From: Pseudoalteromonas galatheae
GTDB taxonomy: Bacteria; Pseudomonadota; Gammaproteobacteria; Enterobacterales; Alteromonadaceae
Assembly (NCBI RefSeq): GCF_005886105.2
Contig: NZ_PNCO02000001.1
Coordinates: 3,052,501-3,116,500, forward strand
Reading direction: 5' to 3'
DNA: 64,000 nt
Below, piece by piece: positions 9,382 through 17,656 of the stretch. A program made the translations under genes and the position numbers. The first letter of the stretch is position 1; each line of letters starts with the position of its first letter. Below the pieces are notes generated by a model. It saw nothing but the letters and a program-made list of their open reading frames with translations. It made no database searches and was not told where the DNA came from.

Positions 9382-10273
9382 GTGTAGCAGTCCTTTTCGC
9401 CGCCGCATTCTTCTCGATAAAGGAGATAATCAGGCTTGCAATATCTTTACCTGTAGCCTTTTCGATACCCTCAAGGCCTGGAGAAGAGTTCACTTCCATC
9501 ACCAAAGGCCCACGCTCTGAACGTAACAAGTCAACACCAGCAACATTTAGGCCCATGGCCTTTGCAGCAGCAATCGCAGTGCGACGCTCTTCTGGAGTGA
9601 TTTTTACCAATGTTGCAGAACCACCACGATGTAGATTTGAGCGGAACTCACCTTCTTGCGCTTGACGTTTCATCGCGGCAATAACACGGTCGCCGATAAC
9701 GAAACAGCGAATGTCCGCACCACCAGCTTCTTTAATATACTCTTGCACCATAATGTTGGCTTTTAAGCCCATAAATGCTTCAATAACGCTTTCTGCAGCT
9801 TTGCGCGTCTCAGCCAACACCACACCAATTCCTTGAGTGCCCTCAAGCAGCTTGATCACAACTGGTGTGCCGCCAACCATTTCTAGTAAGTCTTTGACGT
9901 CATCTGGCTTGCTGGCGAAACCTGTGATTGGCATGCCCACGCCTTTTCTTGACAGTAACTGTAATGAACGCAACTTATCTCTTGAGCGAGTGATTGCAAC
10001 AGACTCATTCAATGGATACACACCCATCATCTCAAATTGTCTGAGTACCGCACACCCATAAAACGTCACAGATGCACCAATTCGCGGAACAATCGCATCA
10101 AAGCCGCTCAACTGCTGGCCCTTAAAGTGAATTTCAGGCTCACTACTGTTGATATTCATATAACAACGTAGTGCGTCAATAACCTCTACTTCATGCCCAC
10201 GTTGCTCAGCTGCCTCAATTAAACGACGTGTTGAATATAAAGATTGATTCCTTGAAAGAATGCCAATTTTCAT
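9368..10273 (-). CDS. rimK: RimK, ATP-grasp glutamate ligase
   Basis: The 301-residue ATP-grasp ligase matches E. coli RimK (300), which adds glutamates to the C-terminus of ribosomal protein S6. An N-terminal pre-ATP-grasp domain begins [18 protein letters not shown]. The ATP-grasp fold includes [13 protein letters not shown], the [18 protein letters not shown] hinge, and the metal-binding [17 protein letters not shown]. The start ATG overlaps the stop of the upstream retropepsin-like gene by four bases (ATGA), and its end overlaps the hydrolase gene. The three genes are therefore translationally coupled and probably function together. Confidence 0.95.
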   Translation of the reverse strand: MKIGILSRNQSLYSTRRLIEAAEQRGHEVEVIDALRCYMNINSSEPEIHFKGQQLSGFDAIVPRIGASVTFYGCAVLRQFEMMGVYPLNESVAITRSRDKLRSLQLLSRKGVGMPITGFASKPDDVKDLLEMVGGTPVVIKLLEGTQGIGVVLAETRKAAESVIEAFMGLKANIMVQEYIKEAGGADIRCFVIGDRVIAAMKRQAQEGEFRSNLHRGGSATLVKITPEERRTAIAAAKAMGLNVAGVDLLRSERGPLVMEVNSSPGLEGIEKATGKDIASLIISFIEKNAAAKRTATRGKG

Positions 10274-10704
10274 GATTTATCCGTTTTATTACTTAAGTAT
10301 GACTGCTCTGGATCAACAAGGATGCGGCCTCGCATCGCTGTACGGCCCAGTAACATTCTAAATTTCATGGTTTCTCTATCGCTTAGCGTGATTTCAATTG
10401 GCCAAGCCTGATTGCCGATAGTTAAATTTGTTTCTATTACATAACGTAGTTCTTTATGACCGCCCGAATCGGTAACAACGCGCTCATCCACTACTTTTGC
10501 TTCACTACAGACTTCATAGTCGGTATTGTCTTGTTTGGGATGGATCCAAAACCTTACCCAAAGTTCATCTTGTTCTGTTTTGAAAGGCTCAACCTTAAAG
10601 GCATGCAGACATGATGTTCTTGCTCCAGTATCTACTTTCGCTTTGATTTTTTCGATACCTAAATCGGGTAAGGAAAGCCACTCTCTCCAACCAACTGTGA
10701 TCAT
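10270..10704 (-). CDS. Retropepsin-like protease, RimB family (PF05618)
   Basis: The 144-residue protein contains the aspartic-protease-like motif [13 protein letters not shown] near residue 26 and a second conserved block RMLLGRTAM near 118. Both mark the retropepsin-like family annotated as ATP-dependent zinc protease (PF05618). Homologues next to rimK in Pseudomonas are called RimB. There RimB is reported to modulate glutamylation of S6 by RimK. It is the first gene of the operon, with a clear gap of about 200 bases upstream that must hold the promoter. A zinc or aspartate mechanism cannot be settled from sequence alone. Confidence 0.85.
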   Translation of the reverse strand: MITVGWREWLSLPDLGIEKIKAKVDTGARTSCLHAFKVEPFKTEQDELWVRFWIHPKQDNTDYEVCSEAKVVDERVVTDSGGHKELRYVIETNLTIGNQAWPIEITLSDRETMKFRMLLGRTAMRGRILVDPEQSYLSNKTDKS

Positions 10705-10912
10705 ATTATGCTCTCGTACAAAATGAGTTTGGACTTATACGCTGATTCAAGTCACTTGAAAAACAAAATAAATTTATCCTAAAGATAAAAAGGCTCTGTT
10801 AAGCCAAGCACCTTAACTTACAGTAACACCACTTACACATTTTTCAAGGTAAAGCCCTATACTGAGCTAAAGTAAAATAGAGCATTCAAACAATTTATTT
10901 CATCGCCAAGAT
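10705..10912. other. Intergenic region upstream of the RimB-like gene
   Basis: This 208-base stretch should carry the minus-strand promoter of the protease-rimK-hydrolase operon. It is AT-rich and I can pick out no confident -35/-10 pair or terminator. No reading frame of credible length or composition is present. It merges at 10913 into the inverted-repeat element. Confidence 0.5.
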
Positions 10913-11183
10913 TTTAGGACCTGTTGACCTTTCAAGTTTGTTTTTGCAGCAGTTTGATTGCCATTTATACTAGGCAGAGCCTGCGTAGCATAGTTATTCT
11001 ATGTAAATCAGGCGATAACACAGTAGAAATGCCAATCAAGCGCTGCCCTTTGGGTTCACCTGAGTGTGCTTTGTTCATTGTTGCTCAACTTTTGCCTAGA
11101 TTACTAGGCGGCAAGTCGAGCGTCGCGACCAAAACACACTCAGGAGAACAAAAATTAAACAGCAAAGAACAACAGGTCCTAAA
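10913..11183. repeat. MITE-like element with nested inverted repeats
   Basis: The element is bounded by perfect 14-base inverted repeats: TTTAGGACCTGTTG at 10913-10926 and its complement at 11170-11183. The similarity continues inward, imperfectly, for another 20 bases (shared CTTT, GTTT and TTTTTG blocks). Two further inverted pairs lie inside. The first is TTGATTGCCATTTATACT (about 10954-10972) against AGTAGAAATGCCAATCAA (11022-11039). The second is CCTGAGTGTGCTTTG (11059-11073) against CAAAACACACTCAGG (11129-11143). A 91-codon open frame across it is low-complexity and lacks a ribosome site, so I do not call a gene. No clear target-site duplication is visible. The nested symmetry suggests a non-autonomous mobile element or a structured interspersed repeat. 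Confidence 0.6.
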
Positions 11184-11245
11184 TAAATTTGAAAATTAAA
11201 TTATCTATGTCAGTCTTGGAACGTACTTTTTAATAGGAATTAGCT

Positions 11246-12211
11246 ATGACTGGATTACTCCATGCGTTTGTGCTCGACGGTCAAGGTGGCGGTAGACTAC
11301 TTTGCGATCTGAGTGAAGTAAAATCCGTAATTCACAAAGAGCCTCTTTGGCTCCATTTCGACTACAGCTTCGACGAAACGACCGAATGGCTGAAGCAACA
11401 AACGTTTTTGGATGACTGGGAAAGAGAAGCACTAACCGCAGACGAAACTCGCCCGAGGATAGCTAATGGCGATGAAGGTTTACTGGTATTCTTGCGAGGT
11501 GTGAACCTTAACCCTAAGCAGAGCCCCGAAGACATGGTTTCTATTCGCTGTTTTGCAAATGATAAATTATTTATCACCTGCCGTAAGCGCCATATTATGT
11601 CCGCCCAAGATATGTTGGCACTGCTCAAAAAAGGTCAAGGCGCAAAAAGTATCGGTGAGCTACTGTCCACATTGGTGATGCGACTTTCTGTGCGAATGCA
11701 AGATATCATCTGGCAAATTGAAGAACAGCTTGACGAGTTTGAAGACGCAATGGAAGGCACTGAGCAATTGCCCAACTATCAGCAACTGTCAACATTAAGA
11801 AGACAAACCATTGGTTTAAAACGTTATCTTAAGCCTCAAAAGCTTGCTATTAACGAACTGCTCTTAGCAAAGCCTGCTTGGCTGGACGAAGATCATCATC
11901 ATATGCTCGAAGAAGCGAGCAATGCCTTAAGTCGATATATCGAGGAGTTAGAAGCCGCGATTGAGCGTGCACAAGTGATCCAAAATGCTATCACCAACCA
12001 TCAAAATGAGCAGTTAAACCAAAGAATGTACGTGATGTCCGTCGTTGCGGCCTTATTCTTACCACTTGGATTTTTAACAGGCTTGTTAGGAGTGAATATT
12101 GGCGGTATTCCTGGCACAGAATGGGGCGGCGCATTTGCCTTTTTTGTTATTATGTTGATAGTGCTAACAGGTGGTATTGGCGTGTACTTTAAACGTAAAG
12201 GCTGGTTGTAA
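11246..12211 (+). CDS. zntB: Zinc transporter ZntB (CorA family)
   Basis: The 321-residue protein has a large cytoplasmic N-terminal domain followed by two C-terminal membrane helices (about 260-283 and 295-315). The signature after helix 1 is GVNIGGIPG, which is the ZntB version of the CorA GMN motif (GxN conserved). A long coiled helix with IEEQLDEFEDAMEG precedes the pore helix. ZntB proteins are pentameric inner-membrane channels that move Zn2+; direction differs between reports. The ATG at 11246 follows TAGGAATT at normal spacing. It is monocistronic, followed by the opposite-strand tRNA-Arg. Confidence 0.92.
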   Translation: MTGLLHAFVLDGQGGGRLLCDLSEVKSVIHKEPLWLHFDYSFDETTEWLKQQTFLDDWEREALTADETRPRIANGDEGLLVFLRGVNLNPKQSPEDMVSIRCFANDKLFITCRKRHIMSAQDMLALLKKGQGAKSIGELLSTLVMRLSVRMQDIIWQIEEQLDEFEDAMEGTEQLPNYQQLSTLRRQTIGLKRYLKPQKLAINELLLAKPAWLDEDHHHMLEEASNALSRYIEELEAAIERAQVIQNAITNHQNEQLNQRMYVMSVVAALFLPLGFLTGLLGVNIGGIPGTEWGGAFAFFVIMLIVLTGGIGVYFKRKGWL

Positions 12212-12225
12212 GTAGGTATAAAAGT

Positions 12226-12300
12226 TGGCGCTCTCGCTAGGGATCGAACCTAGAACTCAGCCTCCGGAGGGCTACGTGATATCCATTTCACCACGAGAGC
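12226..12300 (-). tRNA. tRNA-Arg(CCG)
   Basis: The minus strand folds into a complete cloverleaf of 75 nt including encoded CCA. The acceptor stem is GCTCTCG pairing with CGAGAGC. The D arm is GTGA..TCAC, the anticodon stem TAGCC/GGCTG holds loop CTCCGGA, and the T arm is CTAGG-TTCGATC-CCTAG. The anticodon is CCG, reading CGG arginine codons. The gene stands alone between zntB and a small HTH gene. Confidence 0.95.
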
Positions 12301-12497
12301 GTCGGCAACATAATAATGCTTAGTGCAAGCAATTGCCAGACAATGTTTGCTATATGACTAATTAGTAACCTATTTTTTAAAAAAAGCTGTACTTTGGGCA
12401 AAAAACCAGTTATTCAACTATGCTTTGAAAATAATAAAATAGAATGATATTGCTGCCAGTTCAGAAATATCGCGATACATCATTGAGGATCCCAAAT

Positions 12498-12680
12498 ATG
12501 ACACCGATGACAACAGAGCAAGTTGCAGAGTTTCTTGACGTAAAGGTTGAGCGCGTAAGACGCCTCGCACGAGAAAACTTGCTAGTCGCCAAAGACACAG
12601 ATGCCAATGGCGAACCTATCTTTGACAAAGCCGATGTTGAAAAATACAAAGAACTCGCACAGCGACTGGGTGGGATCTAA
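12498..12680 (+). CDS. Small MerR/excisionase-type helix-turn-helix protein
   Basis: The 60-residue protein begins MTPMTTEQVAEFLDVKVERV and continues with RRLARENLLVAKDTDANG and a C-terminal DKADVEKYKELAQRLGG helix. This is the layout of the helix-turn-helix_17 / excisionase-like winged DNA-binding domain as a stand-alone protein. ATG 12498 is chosen because GAGGAT lies eight bases upstream; upstream codons back to 12444 do not look like part of the fold. No integrase or phage genes are nearby, so it is more likely a small chromosomal regulator than a true excisionase. The target is unknown. Confidence 0.7.
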   Translation: MTPMTTEQVAEFLDVKVERVRRLARENLLVAKDTDANGEPIFDKADVEKYKELAQRLGGI

Positions 12681-12746
12681 ACTACCCAATAGTGATAGCC
12701 AGTAATGTGATCAAGGAATATCACACGCTACTGGCTTAGCTAGTTG

Positions 12747-13559
12747 TCACGATAACCACTGCTTCAGTAACTGTCTCAGTTTTTCAGCTTCTGTTATTAC
12801 GCTACGCTGCTCGTACCATTGAATGCTAACAATCAAATAAATTTGGCAAAATACCGTCAGTTTAGCTTGAGCGTATGAGGGCATAACTTGGTGCTTTAGA
12901 GAAAAGTAAGACTCAACTACTATAAGCGATTCTTCAACGCCACAGCTAAAACTACACACCAGCGCTGCTAAATCAAAAAAGATGTCACTATGGCAAGCAT
13001 ACTCAAAGTCGATTAACCGAACTCCTTCCGGACTTTGAATAATATTGCTCATGACTAGGTCATTATGGCAAAATGCCAGATCCATGGGTAAAGAAGCTAA
13101 GCTTTCTATAAGCCGTTCGATATCAACTAAGTGACGTAGTTCCTCATCAATAGCCTGAACATAACCAACTAAATCCAGTACCTCATATACTTCAAGCTCT
13201 AAGCTATGCACCTGAATAACTTGTGCTAACAATTCAGGGGTGAGCCTTGGCTCAGCACACACTTGTGGCATAAAGGTGAACAATGCCATACGAGTGCGTA
13301 GGTCGTACTGCAGTACTTTAGAAGTAATGCCTTGCTGTGCTAATTTATTTTGTGCCTTTAAGGCTTCAGTAGGAATACCATGGCTATAGCACTTTAATAG
13401 ATAGCTTTCACCTTTACTCACCATCAGGTAATTATTGTTACTCACACCTTTAGTTAGCTTTTCTAATCGCTCAGGTGAAACCTTGAATACGGTATCCACC
13501 TTTACTTTTAATTCTTCAAGCTCAGAGTGCTGCAAGCGTCTTTCCTTGCTTAGCTTCAT
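12747..13559 (-). CDS. Phosphotransferase-family kinase (ThiK/choline-kinase-like)
   Basis: The protein of about 270 residues has the aminoglycoside-phosphotransferase/choline-kinase fold. The motifs are the glycine-poor N-lobe loop KGVSNNNYLM, the catalytic loop FCHNDLVMSNII (Asp-Asn), and the metal-binding IDFEYACHSDIFFDLA. This layout matches thiamine kinase ThiK (HMDVHAGNLV, DWEYA). It overlaps the transporter gene by 38 bases if ATG 13559 is used. A TTG at 13535, preceded by AAGGA, would reduce the overlap to 14 bases and is an alternative start. Its place behind a YkoF-like protein and a PnuT-like transporter makes thiamine the likeliest substrate. Choline or another small alcohol remains possible. 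Confidence 0.72.
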   Translation of the reverse strand: MKLSKERRLQHSELEELKVKVDTVFKVSPERLEKLTKGVSNNNYLMVSKGESYLLKCYSHGIPTEALKAQNKLAQQGITSKVLQYDLRTRMALFTFMPQVCAEPRLTPELLAQVIQVHSLELEVYEVLDLVGYVQAIDEELRHLVDIERLIESLASLPMDLAFCHNDLVMSNIIQSPEGVRLIDFEYACHSDIFFDLAALVCSFSCGVEESLIVVESYFSLKHQVMPSYAQAKLTVFCQIYLIVSIQWYEQRSVITEAEKLRQLLKQWLS

Positions 13560-14142
13560 ATTCTTCGTACCAACGCTTGTAGCCCCAACACGCCATCAAG
13601 GTGTAGAAAATAAATAGTACCAGCGTAGGATAGAAACCTTTAAGGTAATAAAGGTAGATGGAGGCTGCATCAATCACGACCCAATATAACCAGTTTTCAA
13701 GAATTTTCTTAGCCACCAAATAGGTTGTCACTACTGCAAAACACGTGGTAAAGCTATCTAAATAAGCGAGATCCGCTGCCATATAATGCTTGGTTAAATA
13801 ACCAAGCACAACAGAGGCCACAGAAGTAATAACAATGATTGAAAGGTGTTTTGATAACGACCAAGAAACGATATCACTGGGCTTATTTTTGTCACCCTGA
13901 CGCCACATCCACCAACCAACAACAGCCATGACCATGTAGTAAAAGTGCAGCAGTGATTCCATCACTAGTGCTCCGTTCCAATACAGTACGGTATAAATAA
14001 AGGTGTTTATAAAAGCCACAGGCCAACACCAAATATTTTCTCGAATTGCTAGCAATAAATAGGCGACTGCCAGCACCACAGCGATATACTCCCAGCTCGA
14101 CATCGCTGTGAATCCAGCAAAGGTTTCAGTAAGCCAGTCCAT
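13522..14142 (-). CDS. pnuT: PnuC/PnuT-family vitamin transporter, probably thiamine
   Basis: The 206-residue inner-membrane protein has about seven hydrophobic helices. It carries the PnuC-family block ENIWCWPVAFINTFIYTVLY and the ESLLHFYYMVMAVVGWWMW motif. PnuC members carry nicotinamide riboside and PnuT members carry thiamine; both work as facilitators that depend on a downstream kinase for trapping. The preceding gene is a YkoF-like thiamine-binding protein and the next a ThiK-like kinase, so thiamine is favoured. Its ATG overlaps the stop of the YkoF-like gene by one base. No nadR or NR kinase is nearby. Confidence 0.78.
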   Translation of the reverse strand: MDWLTETFAGFTAMSSWEYIAVVLAVAYLLLAIRENIWCWPVAFINTFIYTVLYWNGALVMESLLHFYYMVMAVVGWWMWRQGDKNKPSDIVSWSLSKHLSIIVITSVASVVLGYLTKHYMAADLAYLDSFTTCFAVVTTYLVAKKILENWLYWVVIDAASIYLYYLKGFYPTLVLFIFYTLMACWGYKRWYEEYEAKQGKTLAAL

Positions 14143-14408
14143 TAATCGCAGGCACTATCAGCTGGAGATAAGTCGCCTGAGATAAACTTACAAACAAAAA
14201 TAGATTTTCCGTAAGCTTCAAATGAGTGTTTCATTTCTTGATTCAATACTGAGGTCACTAAATCAAATTCACCAAAGACCTGAGTTGACATCGTGTTTGT
14301 GATCACCTTGATCCCTTCATGCTCATTCAGCCTATCAATAAAACCTTTAATAAAAGGGATATAGTCTTGGTGCAGTGGGTACTTGCTTATTTCAACAGAA
14401 ACTTGCAT
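14142..14408 (-). CDS. YkoF-like / MTH1187-like thiamine-binding protein
   Basis: The 88-residue protein begins VSVEISKYPLHQDYIPFIKGF and carries ITNTMSTQVFGEFDLV and a C-terminal SIFVCKFISGD strand. These are the conserved blocks of the YkoF/DUF77 family (PF01910), a ferredoxin-like fold that binds thiamine or its pyrimidine moiety. Here a single domain is present, so it probably dimerises. It is the second gene of a four-gene minus-strand operon: 26 bases after the SnoaL-like lipoprotein gene and overlapping the transporter start by one base. The ATG follows GGAGCG. It may act as a ligand buffer for the transporter. Confidence 0.8.
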   Translation of the reverse strand: MQVSVEISKYPLHQDYIPFIKGFIDRLNEHEGIKVITNTMSTQVFGEFDLVTSVLNQEMKHSFEAYGKSIFVCKFISGDLSPADSACD

Positions 14409-14434
14409 GGGCGCTCCTTACAAATGGCAGCCGA

Positions 14435-14938
14435 TTATTGATATTGCAGATTTAGATTTTCCCCACCGGTAAAATCCGATTTCGGGGTATAGTTAATCCA
14501 ATCTTGCTGATAGATAATTTTACCTTTTTCGTCAAACTTTAGCACTATCAGAAATCGCCAAGGCCCTAACTCGCGTGACGCATGATTAAAGCGATTAAAA
14601 ACGCCTCTAGCAACCACAGTTCGAGTCGTGGTATCGACTATCTTATCTTCTACCACCAAGGCAGGTTGTTCATCCAGCACAGCAAAATTCCCTGCAGACC
14701 AATTAAAAAAAGCCGTAATTTGCTCTTTACCTTGTGCTTTATGGCCAAAAACCATATCTTCCAACACGGCATCTTCGGCATAGAACTCGATAAACTGCCT
14801 AAAGTTCTTCCGCTGAGCATAGGTATTAAAGTAAGCATCGGCATGGCTGATGAATGTATTCTTCTTACTGATATTAACGGAGTTACTACAACCACTCAGT
14901 ATTAATATAAAAAATAACAAGAACCGATAGCGCATCAT
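14435..14938 (-). CDS. Lipoprotein with SnoaL/NTF2-like domain
   Basis: The protein of 167 residues starts MMRYRFLLFFILILSGCSN, a lipoprotein signal with lipobox LSGC. The mature part, with ADAYFNTYAQRKNFRQFIEF, YAEDAVLEDMVFGHKAQGKE and FFNW, is a SnoaL/NTF2-like cone fold usually binding a small hydrophobic ligand. ATG 14938 is chosen over GTG 14944 because GGAG lies five bases upstream. It precedes the thiamine-binding gene by 26 bases on the same strand and is probably co-transcribed. A link to thiamine uptake is inference from position only. Confidence 0.7.
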   Translation of the reverse strand: MMRYRFLLFFILILSGCSNSVNISKKNTFISHADAYFNTYAQRKNFRQFIEFYAEDAVLEDMVFGHKAQGKEQITAFFNWSAGNFAVLDEQPALVVEDKIVDTTTRTVVARGVFNRFNHASRELGPWRFLIVLKFDEKGKIIYQQDWINYTPKSDFTGGENLNLQYQ

Positions 14939-14970
14939 AGTCACTCCAAAAGCCGTATTAATCGAGTATA

Positions 14971-14992
14971 AAAAAAGCGCCTGTAGCGCTTA
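14971..14992 (-). terminator. Rho-independent terminator of the GH109-type gene
   Basis: On the minus strand AAGCGC-TACAG-GCGCTT is followed by a run of T. It lies directly downstream of the stop at 15019 and upstream of the lipoprotein gene. Confidence 0.85.
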
Positions 14993-15018
14993 ATTCGACG
15001 ATGATAAAGTGTGTATTT

Positions 15019-16395
15019 TTATACTGTTACTATACCCAATGGTTTAGCGGTTTTCCACGCTCCACGGGTAAAGTCTGGAATACTCAATGATTCACTGCGA
15101 TTAGCGACTGATTGAGCCGATAATGGAGAAATTACCGACCAAGCGGCACCGTCGTATACGTCTTGATCTAGCGCCTCACCATTGCGCAGGCAATAGATCA
15201 TCCGCCAGAACATTAAAAAGTCCATACCACCATGACCGCCGTTGCGCTGTGCTTCTTCACCCATTTTAGTCCAAAGCGGATGGTCGTATTGTTTATACCA
15301 TGAATCCATTTCGTAATCCCATTCATGGAAGCTCTTCGTACCACCTTGCTCTAACGCGATACGATTAGGGAAACCAGCAAAGACCCCATTAGTTCCTTGA
15401 ATAAGATTGTGACGAGAATAAGGCCTAGGCGTGGTCGTATCATGTTGTACCATGATACTGCGTCCTTTGATGGTCTTAATCATCGTGGTATTCATATCAC
15501 CCGCAATATAATGTAGTTGATTGCGTTCATGATCTGCCGGAAATTCGCGTTTTGCATAGGCTGCACGACCTAGGGCGGGAGAACTCATAGAAGTTAAGTA
15601 ATCAAAACGGTCACCGCGGTTAATATTCATGTACTGAGATACAGGTCCTAAACCATGCGTTGGATATAGGTTACCATCTCGCTTAGTATGCCAGTGCGTA
15701 CGCCATGAGCCGGTCTTGTGCTCAATTTCTTTCATTTGCCAACGTAGCTCATGAATATATGCAGCTTCACCATGCAACAACTCACCGAATACACCTTGGC
15801 GAACCATGTTCAGTACCATTAACTCATCACGACCGTAGTTGACATTTTCCATCATCATACAGTTCTTTTGCGTGCGCTCTGCGGTGTCGACTATCTGCCA
15901 CATTTCTTCAACGGTCAGCGCTAAAGGTACTTCAACAAACGCGTGCTTACCACTGTTCATGGTATCTATTGCCATCGGCGCGTGCCATTTCCAAGGTGTT
16001 GAAATGATAACGATGTCAATATCATCCCGATTAAGCATTTCTTGGTACGCTAAGTCACCACCACGATACAGCGCAGGCTTCGGCAAACCTCGCTCGCGCA
16101 CAAGATAATCAGCCGATTTTTCAAGCACTTCATCATGAGTATCACAAATCGCGACAATGCGTGCGCCATCGATGTGACTCATGCGCTTTACATGACCATA
16201 GCCACGTTGGCCAACCCCAATAAAACCAACCCGAACCACGTCCATTTTTGGTGCTACGAGTCCAATGACAGAGCGCCCTTGTTGCTTAGGTACAACGCTG
16301 TTATTTTGATTAGAACTTGCGCACCCAGCTACTACACTCGCAGCCGCAGCCGCTCCTGCGGCTTTTAAAAAGTCGCGGCGGTTTATATTTTTCAT
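15019..16395 (-). CDS. Tat-exported GH109-type Gfo/Idh/MocA protein (alpha-N-acetylgalactosaminidase-like)
   Basis: The 458-residue protein starts [20 protein letters not shown] and reaches VVAGC: a twin-arginine signal ending in a lipobox, so it is probably exported folded with bound cofactor and lipid-anchored. The NAD-binding Rossmann site is [15 protein letters not shown]. The [10 protein letters not shown] and [17 protein letters not shown] segments are the characteristic GH109 signature. GH109 enzymes remove alpha-linked N-acetylgalactosamine by an NAD+-dependent redox mechanism. ATG 16395 (AGGAG five bases upstream) is taken instead of 16446 because it places RR correctly. A terminator separates it from the upstream kinase gene. 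Related Gfo/Idh proteins with other substrates exist, so the exact reaction is not proven. Confidence 0.82.
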   Translation of the reverse strand: MKNINRRDFLKAAGAAAAASVVAGCASSNQNNSVVPKQQGRSVIGLVAPKMDVVRVGFIGVGQRGYGHVKRMSHIDGARIVAICDTHDEVLEKSADYLVRERGLPKPALYRGGDLAYQEMLNRDDIDIVIISTPWKWHAPMAIDTMNSGKHAFVEVPLALTVEEMWQIVDTAERTQKNCMMMENVNYGRDELMVLNMVRQGVFGELLHGEAAYIHELRWQMKEIEHKTGSWRTHWHTKRDGNLYPTHGLGPVSQYMNINRGDRFDYLTSMSSPALGRAAYAKREFPADHERNQLHYIAGDMNTTMIKTIKGRSIMVQHDTTTPRPYSRHNLIQGTNGVFAGFPNRIALEQGGTKSFHEWDYEMDSWYKQYDHPLWTKMGEEAQRNGGHGGMDFLMFWRMIYCLRNGEALDQDVYDGAAWSVISPLSAQSVANRSESLSIPDFTRGAWKTAKPLGIVTV

Positions 16396-16493
16396 TCTTA
16401 CTCCTAAACGATACTTCTTAACAGCACTAATACTGCTCGCTATCAAGCTAACCTATCCCAATCTTAGGTTCAAAACATTGCGATAAAGCCGCA

Positions 16494-16517
16494 AAAAAAG
16501 CGCTTGAAGCGCTTTTT
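16494..16517 (-). terminator. Bidirectional-looking terminator after the HexNAc kinase gene
   Basis: AAAAAAAGCGCTT-GAAGCGCTTTTT forms a short GC-rich hairpin flanked by A and T runs. It sits between the kinase stop (16537) and the GH109-type gene start (16395), so these are probably separate transcripts. Confidence 0.8.
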
Positions 16518-16536
16518 CTTAAAATATATTAAACCG

Positions 16537-17610
16537 TTAAATTGCCCTGATAATATTATTCAGACAATCCTCTTTTTCTAGCACACTGGAATATAACGCA
16601 AACTGGTTCTTCGCACGGTCAAGATTATGATTGGCTCTGTGGGTTGCAAAATAATTATCTCCATCTAGGTGATCTGTTAAAAATCTCAGACCTATCATGA
16701 ATGGCATCACTTTTGCCCCAAGAATAAAACTGTCTTTTTCTGCTGCAGTCACACTGTCTTGTAACGGTTCAATATACCCTTGCGCCAGCGCAGCAAAGAT
16801 ATTTTCTCTTACCTGCACATTACTCAAATTCGTAGAGTCTTCAGCTTCTGGTGAACAGAAGGTGCGCACCATATCGCCAAAATCAAACAACCAGTTACCC
16901 GGCATACACGTATCTAAGTCGATAACGGCTCGTGCTGCATCACTCTGTGTTGAAAACAGCATGTTGTTGATTTTGGTATCGTTGTGGCAAGCTCTAAGTG
17001 GCACTTGTTTTTGTGCCTGCTGCAATTCTTCTGCAAGTGCAAATTGCTGCTGAAAAGCGGCGATAACATCACTGCACTTTTCCGCGCGACCATGCTCATC
17101 TTTCGCTAGTACTTGGTTAAATGCGTCAATACGCATCGCCAAGTTATGAAAGTTTGGAATGACATGATGTAACTGCGCGGCATCAAAATCATTTAGCGCA
17201 TGCGCAAACTGCCCGAAGGCGTTTGCAGCCGTTAATGCTTGTTGTTCGTTTGCCACTACGTCTTCGCTATAACTGCGGCCAATAAATGCAAGCGCACGCC
17301 AAACTTCGTCATTAATATCGACTAAATATTGGCCTGAACTCGTCGCTAGATGCTTGATGATAGCGAGACTATATTCACCATTTAAGGCTTTTGCTGTTAA
17401 GTGCTGTTCAATCGCTCGCGCATTTTCAACAAGGTGTAAAGGGTTTGGAAATACCGTGGTATTTAGCTTTTGTACTACCATGGTTTTGTGGTTGTCCTGC
17501 AACAGCATAGTCGTGTTGATATGACCACTACCAATCGGCTTCATTTTAGCTTCTTCACTAATGAGACCATATTCATCAGCGAGTTGTTGCGCAACGGCTT
17601 GATACTCCAT
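16537..17610 (-). CDS. N-acetylhexosamine 1-kinase-like phosphotransferase (NahK-like)
   Basis: The protein of 357 residues has the APH kinase fold. The catalytic loop is ACHNDTKINNMLF and the metal loop is VIDLDTCMPGNWLFDFGDMVRTFC. The HNDTKxNN and IDLDTxMPG motifs are those of NahK/LnpB, which phosphorylates GlcNAc or GalNAc at the anomeric hydroxyl. ATG 17610 is chosen because GAGGTG lies just upstream; the longer frame to 17697 would overlap the preceding gene. It is 46 bases behind a sugar-nucleotidyltransferase gene, giving a two-step route from free amino sugar to UDP-sugar. Exact sugar specificity cannot be read from the sequence. Confidence 0.8.
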   Translation of the reverse strand: MEYQAVAQQLADEYGLISEEAKMKPIGSGHINTTMLLQDNHKTMVVQKLNTTVFPNPLHLVENARAIEQHLTAKALNGEYSLAIIKHLATSSGQYLVDINDEVWRALAFIGRSYSEDVVANEQQALTAANAFGQFAHALNDFDAAQLHHVIPNFHNLAMRIDAFNQVLAKDEHGRAEKCSDVIAAFQQQFALAEELQQAQKQVPLRACHNDTKINNMLFSTQSDAARAVIDLDTCMPGNWLFDFGDMVRTFCSPEAEDSTNLSNVQVRENIFAALAQGYIEPLQDSVTAAEKDSFILGAKVMPFMIGLRFLTDHLDGDNYFATHRANHNLDRAKNQFALYSSVLEKEDCLNNIIRAI

Positions 17611-17656
17611 ATTCACCTCAAAAGGAGTTAAGTCGGATATAGTTGTGTGGAGATGA

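Noticed and set aside
10924..11199. 91-codon open frame starting at a TTG inside the inverted-repeat element
   Set aside because: No ribosome site, odd composition, and the frame spans the inverted repeats; best explained as non-coding repeat DNA.
12498..12680. Excisionase of a mobile element next to tRNA-Arg
   Set aside because: No integrase, attachment-site duplication or phage gene nearby; better read as a small HTH regulator.
14939..15018. Possible TPP riboswitch before the thiamine-salvage operon
   Set aside because: The CTGAGA and ACCTGA conserved elements are absent; only the terminator of the upstream gene is visible.
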